Part shown: positions 1 through 8,072 of the stretch, in pieces
Position numbering within the stretch: the first letter of the stretch is position 1
How the letters are laid out: each line of letters begins with the position of its first letter
Assembly: GCA_002429385.1 (NCBI GenBank)
Contig: DIZL01000073.1
Span: 78,699 to 142,698 of the forward strand
DNA from: Prolixibacteraceae bacterium UBA6029
GTDB lineage: Bacteria > Bacteroidota > Bacteroidia > Bacteroidales > Prolixibacteraceae
Length of the DNA stretch: 64,000 bases
Reading direction: 5' to 3'
Program-made: the position numbers and the translations under genes
The notes under the pieces: generated by a model
Told to the model about the DNA's origin: nothing
Database searches by the model: none
Seen by the model: only the letters and a program-made list of their open reading frames with translations

Positions 1-3000
1 CCCTCCACAATCCCAATCTCTTCCTCCGTCAATCCGTATAGATTATAAACCATTTGATCTATTTCTTTGTCGGTGGTTTCTATTTTGGTTTTTATTTCTA
101 TTGCCTTTTTTGATTCCTGTAAAAAGTAATCCTCCCATTCAGCTTTGTGTGAAAGTGTGAGTTTTATTTTGTTCTTTTCAAGCTCTTTTAAAAACTCTTT
201 AAAGGTTATTTGAAACCAATTTTCGATTTTTGCGGAAAGCTTTTCCAAATTGTATTCACGTTGCAGGTTATGGGTAAATTTAGAACAAATGTGTTGCAAT
301 TCGGCGGTTAATTGAGTACGTTCTGTTGCATATTGTGCAAGTATAGCAGTCTGTTCTTCGTTTGCTTGTGGAACAGGAAAATGCTCAAAATAGACTTTAC
401 GAATTTCTCTCGTACCACCTAATAGTTCTGGACAATTATACCAAATCCAAAGCTTTGCCAATGAAGAATTGAACACTGCAATTAAATACATTAACGAAAA
501 AGAATTGTCATTTGCAGTAAGAATAAAGCTTTTATCATTACTGAAGAAGCCACTTTCATCATACATAAAAGGAAATACAGAAGTCATATTTGGATAAATA
601 ATTTTAGGTTTGGCAAATTCTTCCAAATATGCACAATTACGCAAATTATATGGTGTATCTCCTTTATCACCGCGTTTTTCAAGAAAAGGATAAAAGGCAT
701 CCAAATGTTTCTTTATTGCGAAATATTCATCTATCTTAATTGATGGCAATGGGGGATTCTTCTCTTTTATTCCATTATGCACATTAATTAAAAATTCACT
801 GCCTAAATTAATATACGCAGAAATATCTCTACCCCGAACCATTGGTTTGATCAGTTCTAAACTTTTGGAATCAGCAGCAATCAACTTTTTATGTGTTTCT
901 TCATCAATATAAAAAGCATCATTATAACCTGTAAGTATTCCCCGATAAATTGAAATTGGCAAGTTCTTTAATTCTGTACCAGTCAATTTCATTTGCCTCA
1001 ACTTTTGGGCATCGTAGTAGGGTTGGATACTCCATTCATTTTCACCAAAATTAGAAGAAGAATATTCATAAATATTGCTTTTTACCTCTGAAAGAAAATC
1101 ACCACGATAGTTTTTCTGGTTAAGTGACAAAACTCTCACGGAATCGAGCAGAATGCTTTTTTGTGTAACGAAAATACAGACATAAGTAGTAGCTTCCTGA
1201 AAGAATTGAATGTCTCCGAAGTTAAGAATCTGTCGTAAGCCTGTTTTAGAAAGAAATTTACGTAGTGGTTTGCCGTAGGCTACCAACATCCATTTGTTGG
1301 GCATAATGAAAGATTGTATGCCATTATTCTTTAACAATTGATAACCACGTTCGGTAAAGATACAATAAAGGTCAGCGCCCTTATCAAATGTTTCATAACC
1401 ACAATTTTTGAGTATGTCACTCATTTCTCCCATGCTTTGTAGCTGCACATATGGCGGATTCCCAATCACTACATCAAAACCTCCTGTGTATTCCACTCGA
1501 AAGGCATGCTGAATAGAACAGGTTATTTTTTCTATAACACGGGAGCATGCTCCCATGTCTCCCATACCCGTACCCGTGTCTCCTGCGTCTCCTGTGTCTT
1601 CTCCAAGTAGAGGAAGTCCATGTTTTACGCGGTTATTACTGATATAAGCTATCGTATTCTCTAACTGTTGTCCAGAGGTTATCAGTGTGCGACCGAATTT
1701 CTGCGTCCACAAATGAGCCTGGGTAGTGCCTCTGTGATAATCTGCTCCATCATCGTTCACCCATTCGAAATCGGATGCCGTAGTGGAAGAGGAGGAGGAG
1801 GAGGTGTACGGGAGCAGCATGGGAGCTTGCTCCCATGTTTCCGAAGACATAGGAGACACGTTACTCGGGAGAGATAGAGCAGCTACTGACAAGGGAGCAT
1901 GCTCCCTTGTTTCTGTTTCGGTTCCGATTCCGGTATTATCAGGGATAGTCCGCCCCATCGCGATATTACAAGCACGTGCACTCATACTCTTTATTTTCTG
2001 TATAATCTTCGGTAGTTCTTCGTCATCGCACACAAGAATCAGGTGCATATGGTCGCCACAGATATTATATGCCAGAATATTGAGTGCGTCTTTTTGTGCA
2101 ATATCTGCAATCGTTTCCGTTACTATGATTTCTTCTTTTGCCGATAACCACACTGGGACACCTAATTTCACGTAATGATCAAACATTCGCTGCGAATACC
2201 GTGAATTATGCGTGGCACAGGTAATATGCCAGGTTTTTTTAAGCTTTTTCCTGAATATACTGGGGAATTCCTTTTGCCAGTTAAATGCTTTATCTCCCGC
2301 AAATGCGGGATCGTCAATCAAAGAGTTGCCGCATTTAATATTGTTGTTCAGATCGTTTAATTTACGATTGGGTTGTGCAGTGCGTAACCACAAGGAGAGT
2401 TTGGCAATTTCAACACTTTCCTCATTTATATCGACTCCAAACAAATTGTTTTCAAGAATGCTTTTTTCAATGTCGCTAAAAATGATAGGTACTCCGTAAA
2501 GCTTTGCTTTTAATTCATCAATGTATTTGTGTTCGGTAATCAGAAAATCCAATGCCTGGTTTAAAAATGCACCTGAACCACAAGCGGGATCACAGATAGT
2601 CAATTGGATCAACCAATTGGTATAAACATTCAGTTTCTCCAATAAAGCCTGTTTGGTTTTAATCGTCCGTTTCTTATCGCTTGTATATTCTTCTTCGTCA
2701 ATCAGGAGTTCCGCTTTTTTATCGATACAGAGCTTGCCAATGGTATTTTCAACGATGTATTTGGTGATGTATTTGGGCGTATAGAAAACACCATCCTTTT
2801 TACGTCTTGTTTTTGATTTATCTACTTCCTCCCCATCGAGTTGAGCTTTTATTTCATCCAGTTCATTGAGTGAATTTTCAAAAATATGACCAAGTATATT
2901 AACATCTATCTCACTTGCAAAATCATATTCCGAAAGAGTCGCTGTATGCTTATAGAGCAGATTATCATCAATGGTAACAGCATCTAATATTTCATCCGGT

Positions 3001-3935
3001 TTAAACAAACCACCGTTATAGGCAAATACATCGTAACGCTTGCCTTTGAATCCTGTGTTAAGATATTCAAAGTATTTTCTAAACCGGTTATATAGGGGGA
3101 TATCAACATCCCGGTCTTGTAAATCTTTCCAATCATTCAATATTAACCGTACTGAGTTGGGAGGTAATAACTGCCGATCCTCAGCAAAAAACAAAAACAG
3201 GAACCTGTCCAGTAACTTTTGCGACTTTTTGAAAATGGTTAATACATCAAATTGCGGGTTTTGGGACACAAGGTTGTGGTGTAATTCGCTTTTAAACTGT
3301 GAATAATCCTTGTACAGTTGTTTGGTAATAATATCCTCGTGACTAACCGATTCGGTTTTGATTGTTTTGGGAATCCCTTTTGCAATGTTCTCGTACGACA
3401 AACACAAATAAAGCAGGTCAAAATTGCTTCGGTTAAGATTAAACAAATTGAATTCGATAAACTCAATGGCATTGTCGATATAAAAACGAAGCTTTTCGAA
3501 GTTTGAAGTAATCACATACACACAATCGGCCTGATTGTTTTTATATCCAAAAGCCTGCGCTTCTATCTTGCTTAAATCGGTTGTATTGGTTCCCTTTAAT
3601 TCTATAACCCCTACGACGAGGAAGCCTTCTGCAAGGGAGCATGCACCCTTGTCAAAGGTAAGAATCGCTCCATCCGCTTTTTTGCTATCCTTAACATTTT
3701 TGTATTCAGTGGTCAGGTTAAAGTTGGAGGATGGATTAAGTGTATAACCCAATATTTTTACAAACAACTCTCTCAGAAATCCTTCCTGGAATTGTTCTTC
3801 CTTGCTGTTTCGTATGTTTTCCTGAATATCAGGATTGCCAAAATAAGATTTAAACTCTGTGTATTTTGCATCGACAAGCTTTGCATCAAGCAAGTTTAAA
3901 TACTTCTGTTGTACTGAATTCTGGAAAAGGCTCAT
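1..3935 (-). CDS. Eco57I-like type IIG restriction-modification enzyme with an internal RAYT-like domain (partial; 3' end outside window)
   Basis: The frame is open from the ATG at 3935 to base 3, about 1,311 codons, with no stop, so the C-terminus lies beyond the left edge. Seen: an N-terminal nuclease-like segment with E112-L-K114 (PD-ExK type), methyltransferase motif I DPACGSGA at 449-456, and motif IV NPPY at 826-829, followed by a long target-recognition and C-terminal helical region. Type IIG enzymes of this family methylate adenine and cut DNA with the same polypeptide. Odd: motif IV normally follows the N-W-x-x-EFP segment (about residue 552) within a few dozen residues, but here about 255 extra residues intervene. 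They contain an HMH motif (629-631), a Y764 in a YISNN context, and low-complexity Ser and Gly-Asp stretches. The insert reads in frame on both sides. Whether nuclease and methylase remain active cannot be told from sequence. Confidence 0.85.
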   Translation of the reverse strand, partial: MSLFQNSVQQKYLNLLDAKLVDAKYTEFKSYFGNPDIQENIRNSKEEQFQEGFLRELFVKILGYTLNPSSNFNLTTEYKNVKDSKKADGAILTFDKGACSLAEGFLVVGVIELKGTNTTDLSKIEAQAFGYKNNQADCVYVITSNFEKLRFYIDNAIEFIEFNLFNLNRSNFDLLYLCLSYENIAKGIPKTIKTESVSHEDIITKQLYKDYSQFKSELHHNLVSQNPQFDVLTIFKKSQKLLDRFLFLFFAEDRQLLPPNSVRLILNDWKDLQDRDVDIPLYNRFRKYFEYLNTGFKGKRYDVFAYNGGLFKPDEILDAVTIDDNLLYKHTATLSEYDFASEIDVNILGHIFENSLNELDEIKAQLDGEEVDKSKTRRKKDGVFYTPKYITKYIVENTIGKLCIDKKAELLIDEEEYTSDKKRTIKTKQALLEKLNVYTNWLIQLTICDPACGSGAFLNQALDFLITEHKYIDELKAKLYGVPIIFSDIEKSILENNLFGVDINEESVEIAKLSLWLRTAQPNRKLNDLNNNIKCGNSLIDDPAFAGDKAFNWQKEFPSIFRKKLKKTWHITCATHNSRYSQRMFDHYVKLGVPVWLSAKEEIIVTETIADIAQKDALNILAYNICGDHMHLILVCDDEELPKIIQKIKSMSARACNIAMGRTIPDNTGIGTETETREHAPLSVAALSLPSNVSPMSSETWEQAPMLLPYTSSSSSSTTASDFEWVNDDGADYHRGTTQAHLWTQKFGRTLITSGQQLENTIAYISNNRVKHGLPLLGEDTGDAGDTGTGMGDMGACSRVIEKITCSIQHAFRVEYTGGFDVVIGNPPYVQLQSMGEMSDILKNCGYETFDKGADLYCIFTERGYQLLKNNGIQSFIMPNKWMLVAYGKPLRKFLSKTGLRQILNFGDIQFFQEATTYVCIFVTQKSILLDSVRVLSLNQKNYRGDFLSEVKSNIYEYSSSNFGENEWSIQPYYDAQKLRQMKLTGTELKNLPISIYRGILTGYNDAFYIDEETHKKLIAADSKSLELIKPMVRGRDISAYINLGSEFLINVHNGIKEKNPPLPSIKIDEYFAIKKHLDAFYPFLEKRGDKGDTPYNLRNCAYLEEFAKPKIIYPNMTSVFPFMYDESGFFSNDKSFILTANDNSFSLMYLIAVFNSSLAKLWIWYNCPELLGGTREIRKVYFEHFPVPQANEEQTAILAQYATERTQLTAELQHICSKFTHNLQREYNLEKLSAKIENWFQITFKEFLKELEKNKIKLTLSHKAEWEDYFLQESKKAIEIKTKIETTDKEIDQMVYNLYGLTEEEIGIVE
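1541..1554. repeat. REP-like palindrome, copy 1
   Basis: A perfect 14-bp palindrome, GGGAGCATGCTCCC, inside the coding frame of the restriction gene just downstream (in gene direction) of the RAYT-like domain. The same core recurs at 1821, 1893 and 3635. Confidence 0.6.
1821..1834. repeat. REP-like palindrome, copy 2
   Basis: GGGAGCTTGCTCCC, one base different from copy 1, with CAT/ATG flanks. It lies in frame within the low-complexity part of the RAYT-like insert. Confidence 0.55.
1890..1909. repeat. REP-like palindrome, copy 3
   Basis: The core GGGAGCATGCTCCC (1893-1906) is extended by CAA/TTG flanks to a 20-bp perfect palindrome. It lies in frame within the restriction gene, 57 bp from copy 2. 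Confidence 0.6.
3632..3651. repeat. REP-like palindrome, copy 4
   Basis: Core GGGAGCATGCACCC (3635-3648) with CAA/TTG flanks like copy 3, one mismatch from a perfect palindrome. It sits in the N-terminal nuclease-coding part, just before the ELK motif, so it too is translated. Confidence 0.55.
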
Positions 3936-4058
3936 AACAAATCAATTGGCTTAATAGGAGAGAGCAAGGTAGTATTTTTTTGTATAATAGAAGGAAATCG
4001 AAAGGAAAATAAGTGAGACTATTGTCATCCCTCATCATCGAAGTGTCATCCTATGTCA

Positions 4059-4178
4059 TCGAAGCGTCATCCCGAACTTGTTTCGGGATCCCCTCAAATA
4101 CGCTCTGCCACCTGTAAGAAAAGAGAATTAAAGATAAATGCGAGGGGATCCTGAAACAAGTTCAGGATGACGCTTCGA
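4059..4178. repeat. Inverted-repeat element, copy 1 (REP/MITE-like)
   Basis: Two 37-bp arms (4059-4095 and 4142-4178) are inverted copies with only two mismatches. Each arm itself contains a smaller palindrome of the type CCCGAACTTG-TTTCGGG. The 46-bp centre contains CTCTGCCACCTGTAAGAAAA, which recurs in the second element at 4693-4820. The outer sequence TCATCGAAGnGTCATCC is also tandemly duplicated at 4034-4071. It can fold into a long hairpin. Confidence 0.75.
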
Positions 4179-4220
4179 TCACGCACTACGCTTTTACTAA
4201 ATTCTCGTAACCTATCTTTA

Positions 4221-4562
4221 TCAAACCTTCCTGTTTAATCCATATGCAATAACCAATTGATTGTCTATTGTAACATACCAATCTGCAGCTATATCAATCA
4301 TTTCCGGATTATTTTCCTTGATCAGATTAATCTTCCAATCCCTATGCCAGTTCTTTAACTGTTTTTCTCTTGCAATACATTCAGCCATTCCTTCGATTAT
4401 TTCATAATGAACCAAATCGAACAGGTTATACCTTGAAGTAAATGCAGCAGAACCTTTCCCTGTTTTATGTTCCAGCACCCTCCTTTTAATTGCTGAAGTT
4501 ACTCCGATATAAAAAGTGGTTCTGTATTTATTCGACATGATATAAACAAACCCTTTTCTCAT
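4221..4562 (-). CDS. GIY-YIG nuclease family protein
   Basis: A 113-residue single-domain protein. The N-terminal VYIMSNK strand and YIGVTS supply the GIY-YIG signature as V-Y-I and Y-I-G. R-x-x-EHK follows at about residues 27-33, and a Glu near residue 58 (IIEG) fits the metal-binding position. Length (about 90-115 aa) is usual for the UPF0213-like stand-alone family, which is abundant in Bacteroidota and of unclear role in DNA repair or mobile DNA. The start is the ATG at 4562. It stands alone between two copies of the inverted-repeat element, with no operon partner. The C-terminal 25 residues extend past the core fold. Confidence 0.85.
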   Translation of the reverse strand: MRKGFVYIMSNKYRTTFYIGVTSAIKRRVLEHKTGKGSAAFTSRYNLFDLVHYEIIEGMAECIAREKQLKNWHRDWKINLIKENNPEMIDIAADWYVTIDNQLVIAYGLNRKV

Positions 4563-4692
4563 AATGCGAAATTTATACTCTAAGTTAAGCTAAATTTCAA
4601 TGTATTTTAATGATTATGAAGAGAAAAAATAAGATGCCGAAACAATCATGTGTTATGCAAAACTTCAATGTTTTCCGGAATAATGTTCAGCG

Positions 4693-4820
4693 CGTCATCC
4701 TGAATTCATTTCAGGATCCCCTCGAATATACTCTGCCACCTGTAAGAAAAAAGAAAAGAAGATAAAAGGAGGGAATCCCGAAACAATCCTGAAATGAATT
4801 CAGGATGACTCAGGATGACG
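4693..4820. repeat. Inverted-repeat element, copy 2 (REP/MITE-like)
   Basis: Left arm 4693-4723 and right arm 4769-4820 are inverted relative to each other. The right arm carries a short internal duplication (CAGGATGACTCAGGATGACG). The centre again has CTCTGCCACCTGTAAGAAAA, as in copy 1, so both are the same family. The stretch 4563-5045 otherwise contains no supported gene. Confidence 0.75.
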
Positions 4821-4990
4821 TGCTAATCATCATTTATGCTTCATTGGAAGATTCCCCTGCTTCCTGATCAATTATTGAATGGATGACTATTTTGATAAGT
4901 GATGTAAAACTCCTGAACCGTAACCATTTGTTTAAAAATAGTCATCTGCTCAGAAACATTCAAACAAAAACAGATTGAAGATTCAGATTT

Positions 4991-5052
4991 AGGCGGAAAG
5001 ACACACAACGAAAATCATTGCTGCCGAATTTGCGGTTAACTGATCTTATGTG
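4991..5052. repeat. 62-bp gene-end repeat, copy B (cassette-like)
   Basis: Aligns without gaps to 5947-6008 with about 14 differences in 62 bp. The shared core is CATTGCTGCCGAATTT. It overlaps the stop codon of the unknown gene ending at 5046 (minus strand), so it sits at the 3' end of that gene, as the other copy sits at the 3' end of the next. This resembles the placement of integron attC sites, but no integrase is in the window. Confidence 0.6.
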
Positions 5053-5837
5053 TTGTTTTTAATCTTTTCTTCAATCCAAGATTCAATATTCGTCAATTTA
5101 TTAAATAGTTTATTGTCTCGCTGAATAACTTCCAAAACATCAAGTTTCTTCTCAATTATTGAATCATTGTCATGAGGATGTAAATTATCATCAAAATAAA
5201 TGCAAAGCATTCTCTTACTCAAGCTTGGATATATGTCTAATTCTATAATTTTTATTGAAGCAACAACAATACAAGGAATACCAATCTGGCTTAATTCTGT
5301 TGAATTCTTTAAATATTGGTAAATTGATTCTCCTCCCCAAAGTCCAAAAAGCTTATTTAGACCCCACTCATCCTTCAAAGTTGATAAACAATGAAATACA
5401 AATATTTTTCCAGCTCTTATTTTTTCACTTAATTCTGCTTTATCAATTATTCTGTTTTTTAATTCTTTAGAGATTAATCCTTTGTCGAATAGGATATTAA
5501 TTCTACTGTTGGCAAAGTCTTTATCTAATGGAATTAGTCCATTTTTAATAACGTCCCCTATTTCATAGTCCATTAACTTAGTACAGTGAAATCCCACTAT
5601 CTTATATTCTTGTAAGATCTCGTCAATTGTATCTATAACTTCAATCCATGTATCGACAAATGGATTTTGTGGCCTATTATATCTAATTTTTAAATCTGTA
5701 TGGCGAAGGATTTCAATTCTTTTTTCTTCTTGTAAATAATAGATCAAAGAAGACTTGTGCTCTTCAATTAATTGAAGAACTTTCTCCGGCCAAGAACTTG
5801 TCTGATCAAGAATTATATGGTTTTCAAATTTTATCAT
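5046..5837 (-). CDS. Uncharacterised protein (263 aa)
   Basis: Not recognised. A soluble, mixed alpha/beta protein without signal peptide or membrane segment, from the ATG at 5837. Residues about 75-105 contain VGFHCTKLMDYE followed by a short IKNGLIPLD stretch, and about 165-180 LFGLWGGESIY. This pattern (a His in a strand, then a loop with G-L, then G-G-E) loosely recalls ADP-ribosyltransferase-like folds, but I cannot support that with a complete catalytic triad. It is co-oriented with the unknown gene upstream (6021-6533). Each gene is followed by a copy of the same 62-bp repeat, so both may have arrived as cassettes. Confidence 0.6.
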   Translation of the reverse strand: MIKFENHIILDQTSSWPEKVLQLIEEHKSSLIYYLQEEKRIEILRHTDLKIRYNRPQNPFVDTWIEVIDTIDEILQEYKIVGFHCTKLMDYEIGDVIKNGLIPLDKDFANSRINILFDKGLISKELKNRIIDKAELSEKIRAGKIFVFHCLSTLKDEWGLNKLFGLWGGESIYQYLKNSTELSQIGIPCIVVASIKIIELDIYPSLSKRMLCIYFDDNLHPHDNDSIIEKKLDVLEVIQRDNKLFNKLTNIESWIEEKIKNNT

Positions 5838-5946
5838 TTATAAATCTATCATGTCAAAGCACAGTGCATTAAAATAACACATAACCTAGGAAGCCACTCC
5901 CAGAGGCGGATTGTGGGCGATTTCCCATCAAGCCGATAAGCTACCT

Positions 5947-6008
5947 GAGCGAAAAGATACACTCCAAAAACCATTGCTGCCGAATTTACTGGTATCTGAT
6001 ATTATGGG
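5947..6008. repeat. 62-bp gene-end repeat, copy A (cassette-like)
   Basis: Partner of the repeat at 4991-5052, about 77% identical over 62 bp. It begins 13 bp after the stop codon of the gene ending at 6021. The sequence between this copy and the next gene (5838-5946) also holds the imperfect inverted pieces ACATAAC and CTAGG, which could be arms of a recombination site. Confidence 0.6.
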
Positions 6009-6020
6009 ATCAGGTTTCAA

Positions 6021-6533
6021 TCATTTATCAATTTTTAAATTCTTGTCAATATGATTAGTAGTATCTTTTATAAATTCCTTGATAGCGAATTTGTCTGATG
6101 GACTGTCACTATTTTTAAAGCCCTTTTCATGAAGAATGGAATCTATTTCGCTATGCTTAATATATATTCCATCATTATGCTTGTTCTCACGATTTTGAAT
6201 ATAATTCGTTACACCAAAGGCCAATGAAATCAATATTCCTGTCCATACTGCAATTGTCCTAATAATTACAGAATTTAAAAAATCATTTTGTCTATTACGT
6301 TTTATGAATTTAATAATTCCTTTGTCCAAATATCGTGAGCCAATATCTGTCAAAACGACTGGATGTATTGACGTGATTAGTTTATTATCTACAAGAAATC
6401 TTGATGCTATTTTATTATCAAAGTCACTAAATCCAATGTCCTCTAGTTTACCGTAGGTGTCTTGTATGTTATTGTTTTTTAAAATGAAATCACATATTTC
6501 AACCTGCTTACTTGTTAATGGCAACTGTTTCAT
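6021..6533 (-). CDS. Uncharacterised protein with N-terminal helical domain and one membrane segment (170 aa)
   Basis: Not recognised. The first 75 residues are a compact helical region compatible with a winged-helix fold: LTSKQVEICDFIL, then a strand pair ending VVLTDIGSRYL. One hydrophobic segment follows at about residues 89-110 (VIIRTIAVWTGILISLAFGV), then a charged Lys/Asp-rich tail. This suggests a single-pass membrane protein with a cytosolic helical head. The start is the ATG at 6533. It is followed by copy A of the 62-bp repeat. It could be a cassette-borne gene with the neighbour at 5046-5837. No function can be assigned. Confidence 0.6.
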   Translation of the reverse strand: MKQLPLTSKQVEICDFILKNNNIQDTYGKLEDIGFSDFDNKIASRFLVDNKLITSIHPVVLTDIGSRYLDKGIIKFIKRNRQNDFLNSVIIRTIAVWTGILISLAFGVTNYIQNRENKHNDGIYIKHSEIDSILHEKGFKNSDSPSDKFAIKEFIKDTTNHIDKNLKIDK

Positions 6534-6884
6534 TTCTAAAATGTATCAATATGAATAGTAATTTATAATATCGTTTCAACAAAGCAGTTTTAAACTTCCC
6601 CATAATTATAAAATATCGTCAACTTTATAGTCCTTTCCTATTCCTATTTTGCTTTCCCTTCAAATCTACTAATTCCCCTTTTAAATAAACAATAAAATTC
6701 TACTTATTTTATGATTTTCAATAAAAAAACAATATCATCAAGTGATTAGAAAGATTTTTCAATTATTATTGAGAACAAGTACTTTTAATAAAATTTCCCT
6801 CCCCCAGCAAACCTTTCAATCTCCGTGAATGAAATGATCTTCCTTTTGGTTCCTGTTGTTGAACCAGGGAGTGTGTGTGGGGAG
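6534..6884. other. Gene-free stretch
   Basis: AT-rich sequence between the membrane protein gene and the decayed gene at 6885-7231. I see no supported coding region, RNA or repeat here. Confidence 0.5.
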
Positions 6885-7231
6885 TTAAACGATCCGTTTG
6901 GGGTCAGGTTCGCTCCAATTGCGTGAAGGATCGGTGTTCATACCGGCTACACGAAACAGATATTCAACTCCCCGCAACAATCCATTGACATTTACCTTGC
7001 TTTTGGTGCAGGAACCATTCAAATTTGATTCATGTTTTGACAATTAAGCGTACGTCCTGGTGAAGCAATAGCACTCAATCTTTTCCTGTAAAGAAGCTGA
7101 GCTTCCGACCAGTTGTCTTTTGTTCGGTCAGGAGCTGATCTTACATAACTTTTACCCCTCATTTGAACAAAAACAACCTTACCAATTTTGCCTGAAACCA
7201 ATTCACAGATGTTACGTTTTATTTTAGCCAC
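6885..7231 (-). pseudogene. Decayed DUF6266-like / fibronectin-type gene remnant
   Basis: The first ~53 residues from the ATG at 7231 (MAKIKRNICELVSGKIGKVV, then RGKSYVRSAPDR) match the N-terminal pattern of DUF6266-type proteins: MAKI, a G-K-x-G-x-VV turn and a Y-x-R-S step. The frame then becomes meaningless and stops at 7019. In another frame, roughly 7020-6885 reads GVEYLFRVAGMN, then NWSEPDPKRIV and a stop, which looks like the end of a fibronectin type III domain. The two pieces in different frames point to an internal deletion plus frameshift of a once longer surface-type protein. Confidence 0.5.
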
Positions 7232-7539
7232 AAAGCTTAGATAAAGATAGGTTAACGCCTTAGTTTAAGTACTGTTTGAGTACTGTATAAGTATAAAGTC
7301 ATGAGGTTTAGTATTTAAAACAAGGGTAAACTGTATTTAATCTATGGAATTGGTAATGCTTTATTGAATAGTTCACTTCTACATCAAACGGGTAACTTGC
7401 TCAACTTACGCAGGTTACTCAAAAATAATGAAAGATAATATAGGCAACATAAATATTGAAATAGTATTTTCTATAAATTTGAAATACCTAAATAATAAAA
7501 CCTAACGTTATGAGGGATCACATTACATTCTTGTGGGGT

Positions 7540-7553
7540 CCCGGCTAGCCGGG
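7540..7553. repeat. Palindrome CCCGGCTAGCCGGG
   Basis: A perfect 14-bp palindrome in non-coding sequence, the first of several GATC-flanked CCCG...CGGG palindromes between 7540 and 7778. Confidence 0.5.
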
Positions 7554-7585
7554 ATCAAAACCAATATTCAGAAATGTTTTCTTTG

Positions 7586-7829
7586 AAAAAATCTTACTTT
7601 TCTGAAAAAATCTTAGCCCCGAGTACTCGGGGGATCAGCCCCCGCAACCTTAATCTTATCTATCTTATGAAAATAGTCCCGATAGTTATCGAGTTTTGCC
7701 CAGGAATATGACCACTTCCTCCCGAGTACTCGGGATCAAGCCAATTATAAGATAGATAATCCCGGTGACTACCGGGATGGGGGTCATAGCCGGGTTACTA
7801 AGGTTGAATTAAAAAAAGTAAGATTTTTT
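7586..7829. mobile_element. Small non-coding element with perfect 16-bp terminal inverted repeats (MITE-like)
   Basis: The ends AAAAAATCTTACTTTT (7586-7601) and AAAAGTAAGATTTTTT (7814-7829) are exact inverted copies. Between them lie palindromes CCCCGAGTACTCGGGG (7617-7632), CCCGAGTACTCGGG (7721-7734) and ATCCCGGT-GACT-ACCGGGAT (7759-7778), and no open frame. This is the build of a MITE or composite REP element. No flanking target duplication was confirmed. Confidence 0.5.
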
Positions 7830-7937
7830 AAAACTCACCATTGACTTTGCTTTCCCCACAATAATATCATGTGATCCCATGATACCTTAATTAAGATGCT
7901 CTAAAATAACGCCCCACGATGTCCCCTACAAAAAACG

Positions 7938-7970
7938 AAAGCTCTGCAATCATTCCGATTACAGAGCTTT
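7938..7970. terminator. Strong hairpin, probably a bidirectional terminator
   Basis: Arms AAAGCTCTG (7938-7946) and CAGAGCTTT (7962-7970) pair perfectly, with A-rich sequence before and T-rich sequence after. No intact gene ends close by, so it may mark a lost gene. Confidence 0.6.
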
Positions 7971-8072
7971 ATTGTTTTTAAAAGTGACCCAGTTGGGAGC
8001 CGAACAATGGTCCATGTGCTTACTGAAAAAGGAAAGAGGCTCCGCCTTTTTTTTAGTCGCTAACCCAAACCA

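Larger units (their letters stand above)
1482..2258 (-). mobile_element. REP-associated tyrosine transposase (Y1/RAYT)-like domain nested in the restriction gene
   Basis: This segment encodes roughly residues 560-818 of the restriction enzyme. It begins with a WHITCATHN strand resembling the start of IS200-like/RAYT domains. It then has the HUH metal-binding motif as GDHMHLIL (HMH at 2043-2051) and a candidate catalytic tyrosine (codon 1644-1646) in a helix ending YISNN, which is the order of features in Y1 transposases. Known: RAYTs act on small REP palindromes. Inferred: a whole single-copy RAYT domain became an in-frame insert between methyltransferase motifs. Activity is unknown. Exact borders are approximate. 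Confidence 0.65.

Noticed and set aside
7540..7778. Regularly spaced palindromes that might be a CRISPR array
   Set aside because: The repeats are palindromic, unequal in length and irregularly spaced, and no cas genes are present. They fit REP/MITE-type elements.
7976..8010. tRNA 3'-end-like sequence (GACCCAGTTGGGAGCCGAAC)
   Set aside because: Only a T-arm-like motif is visible. No full cloverleaf could be built on either strand.
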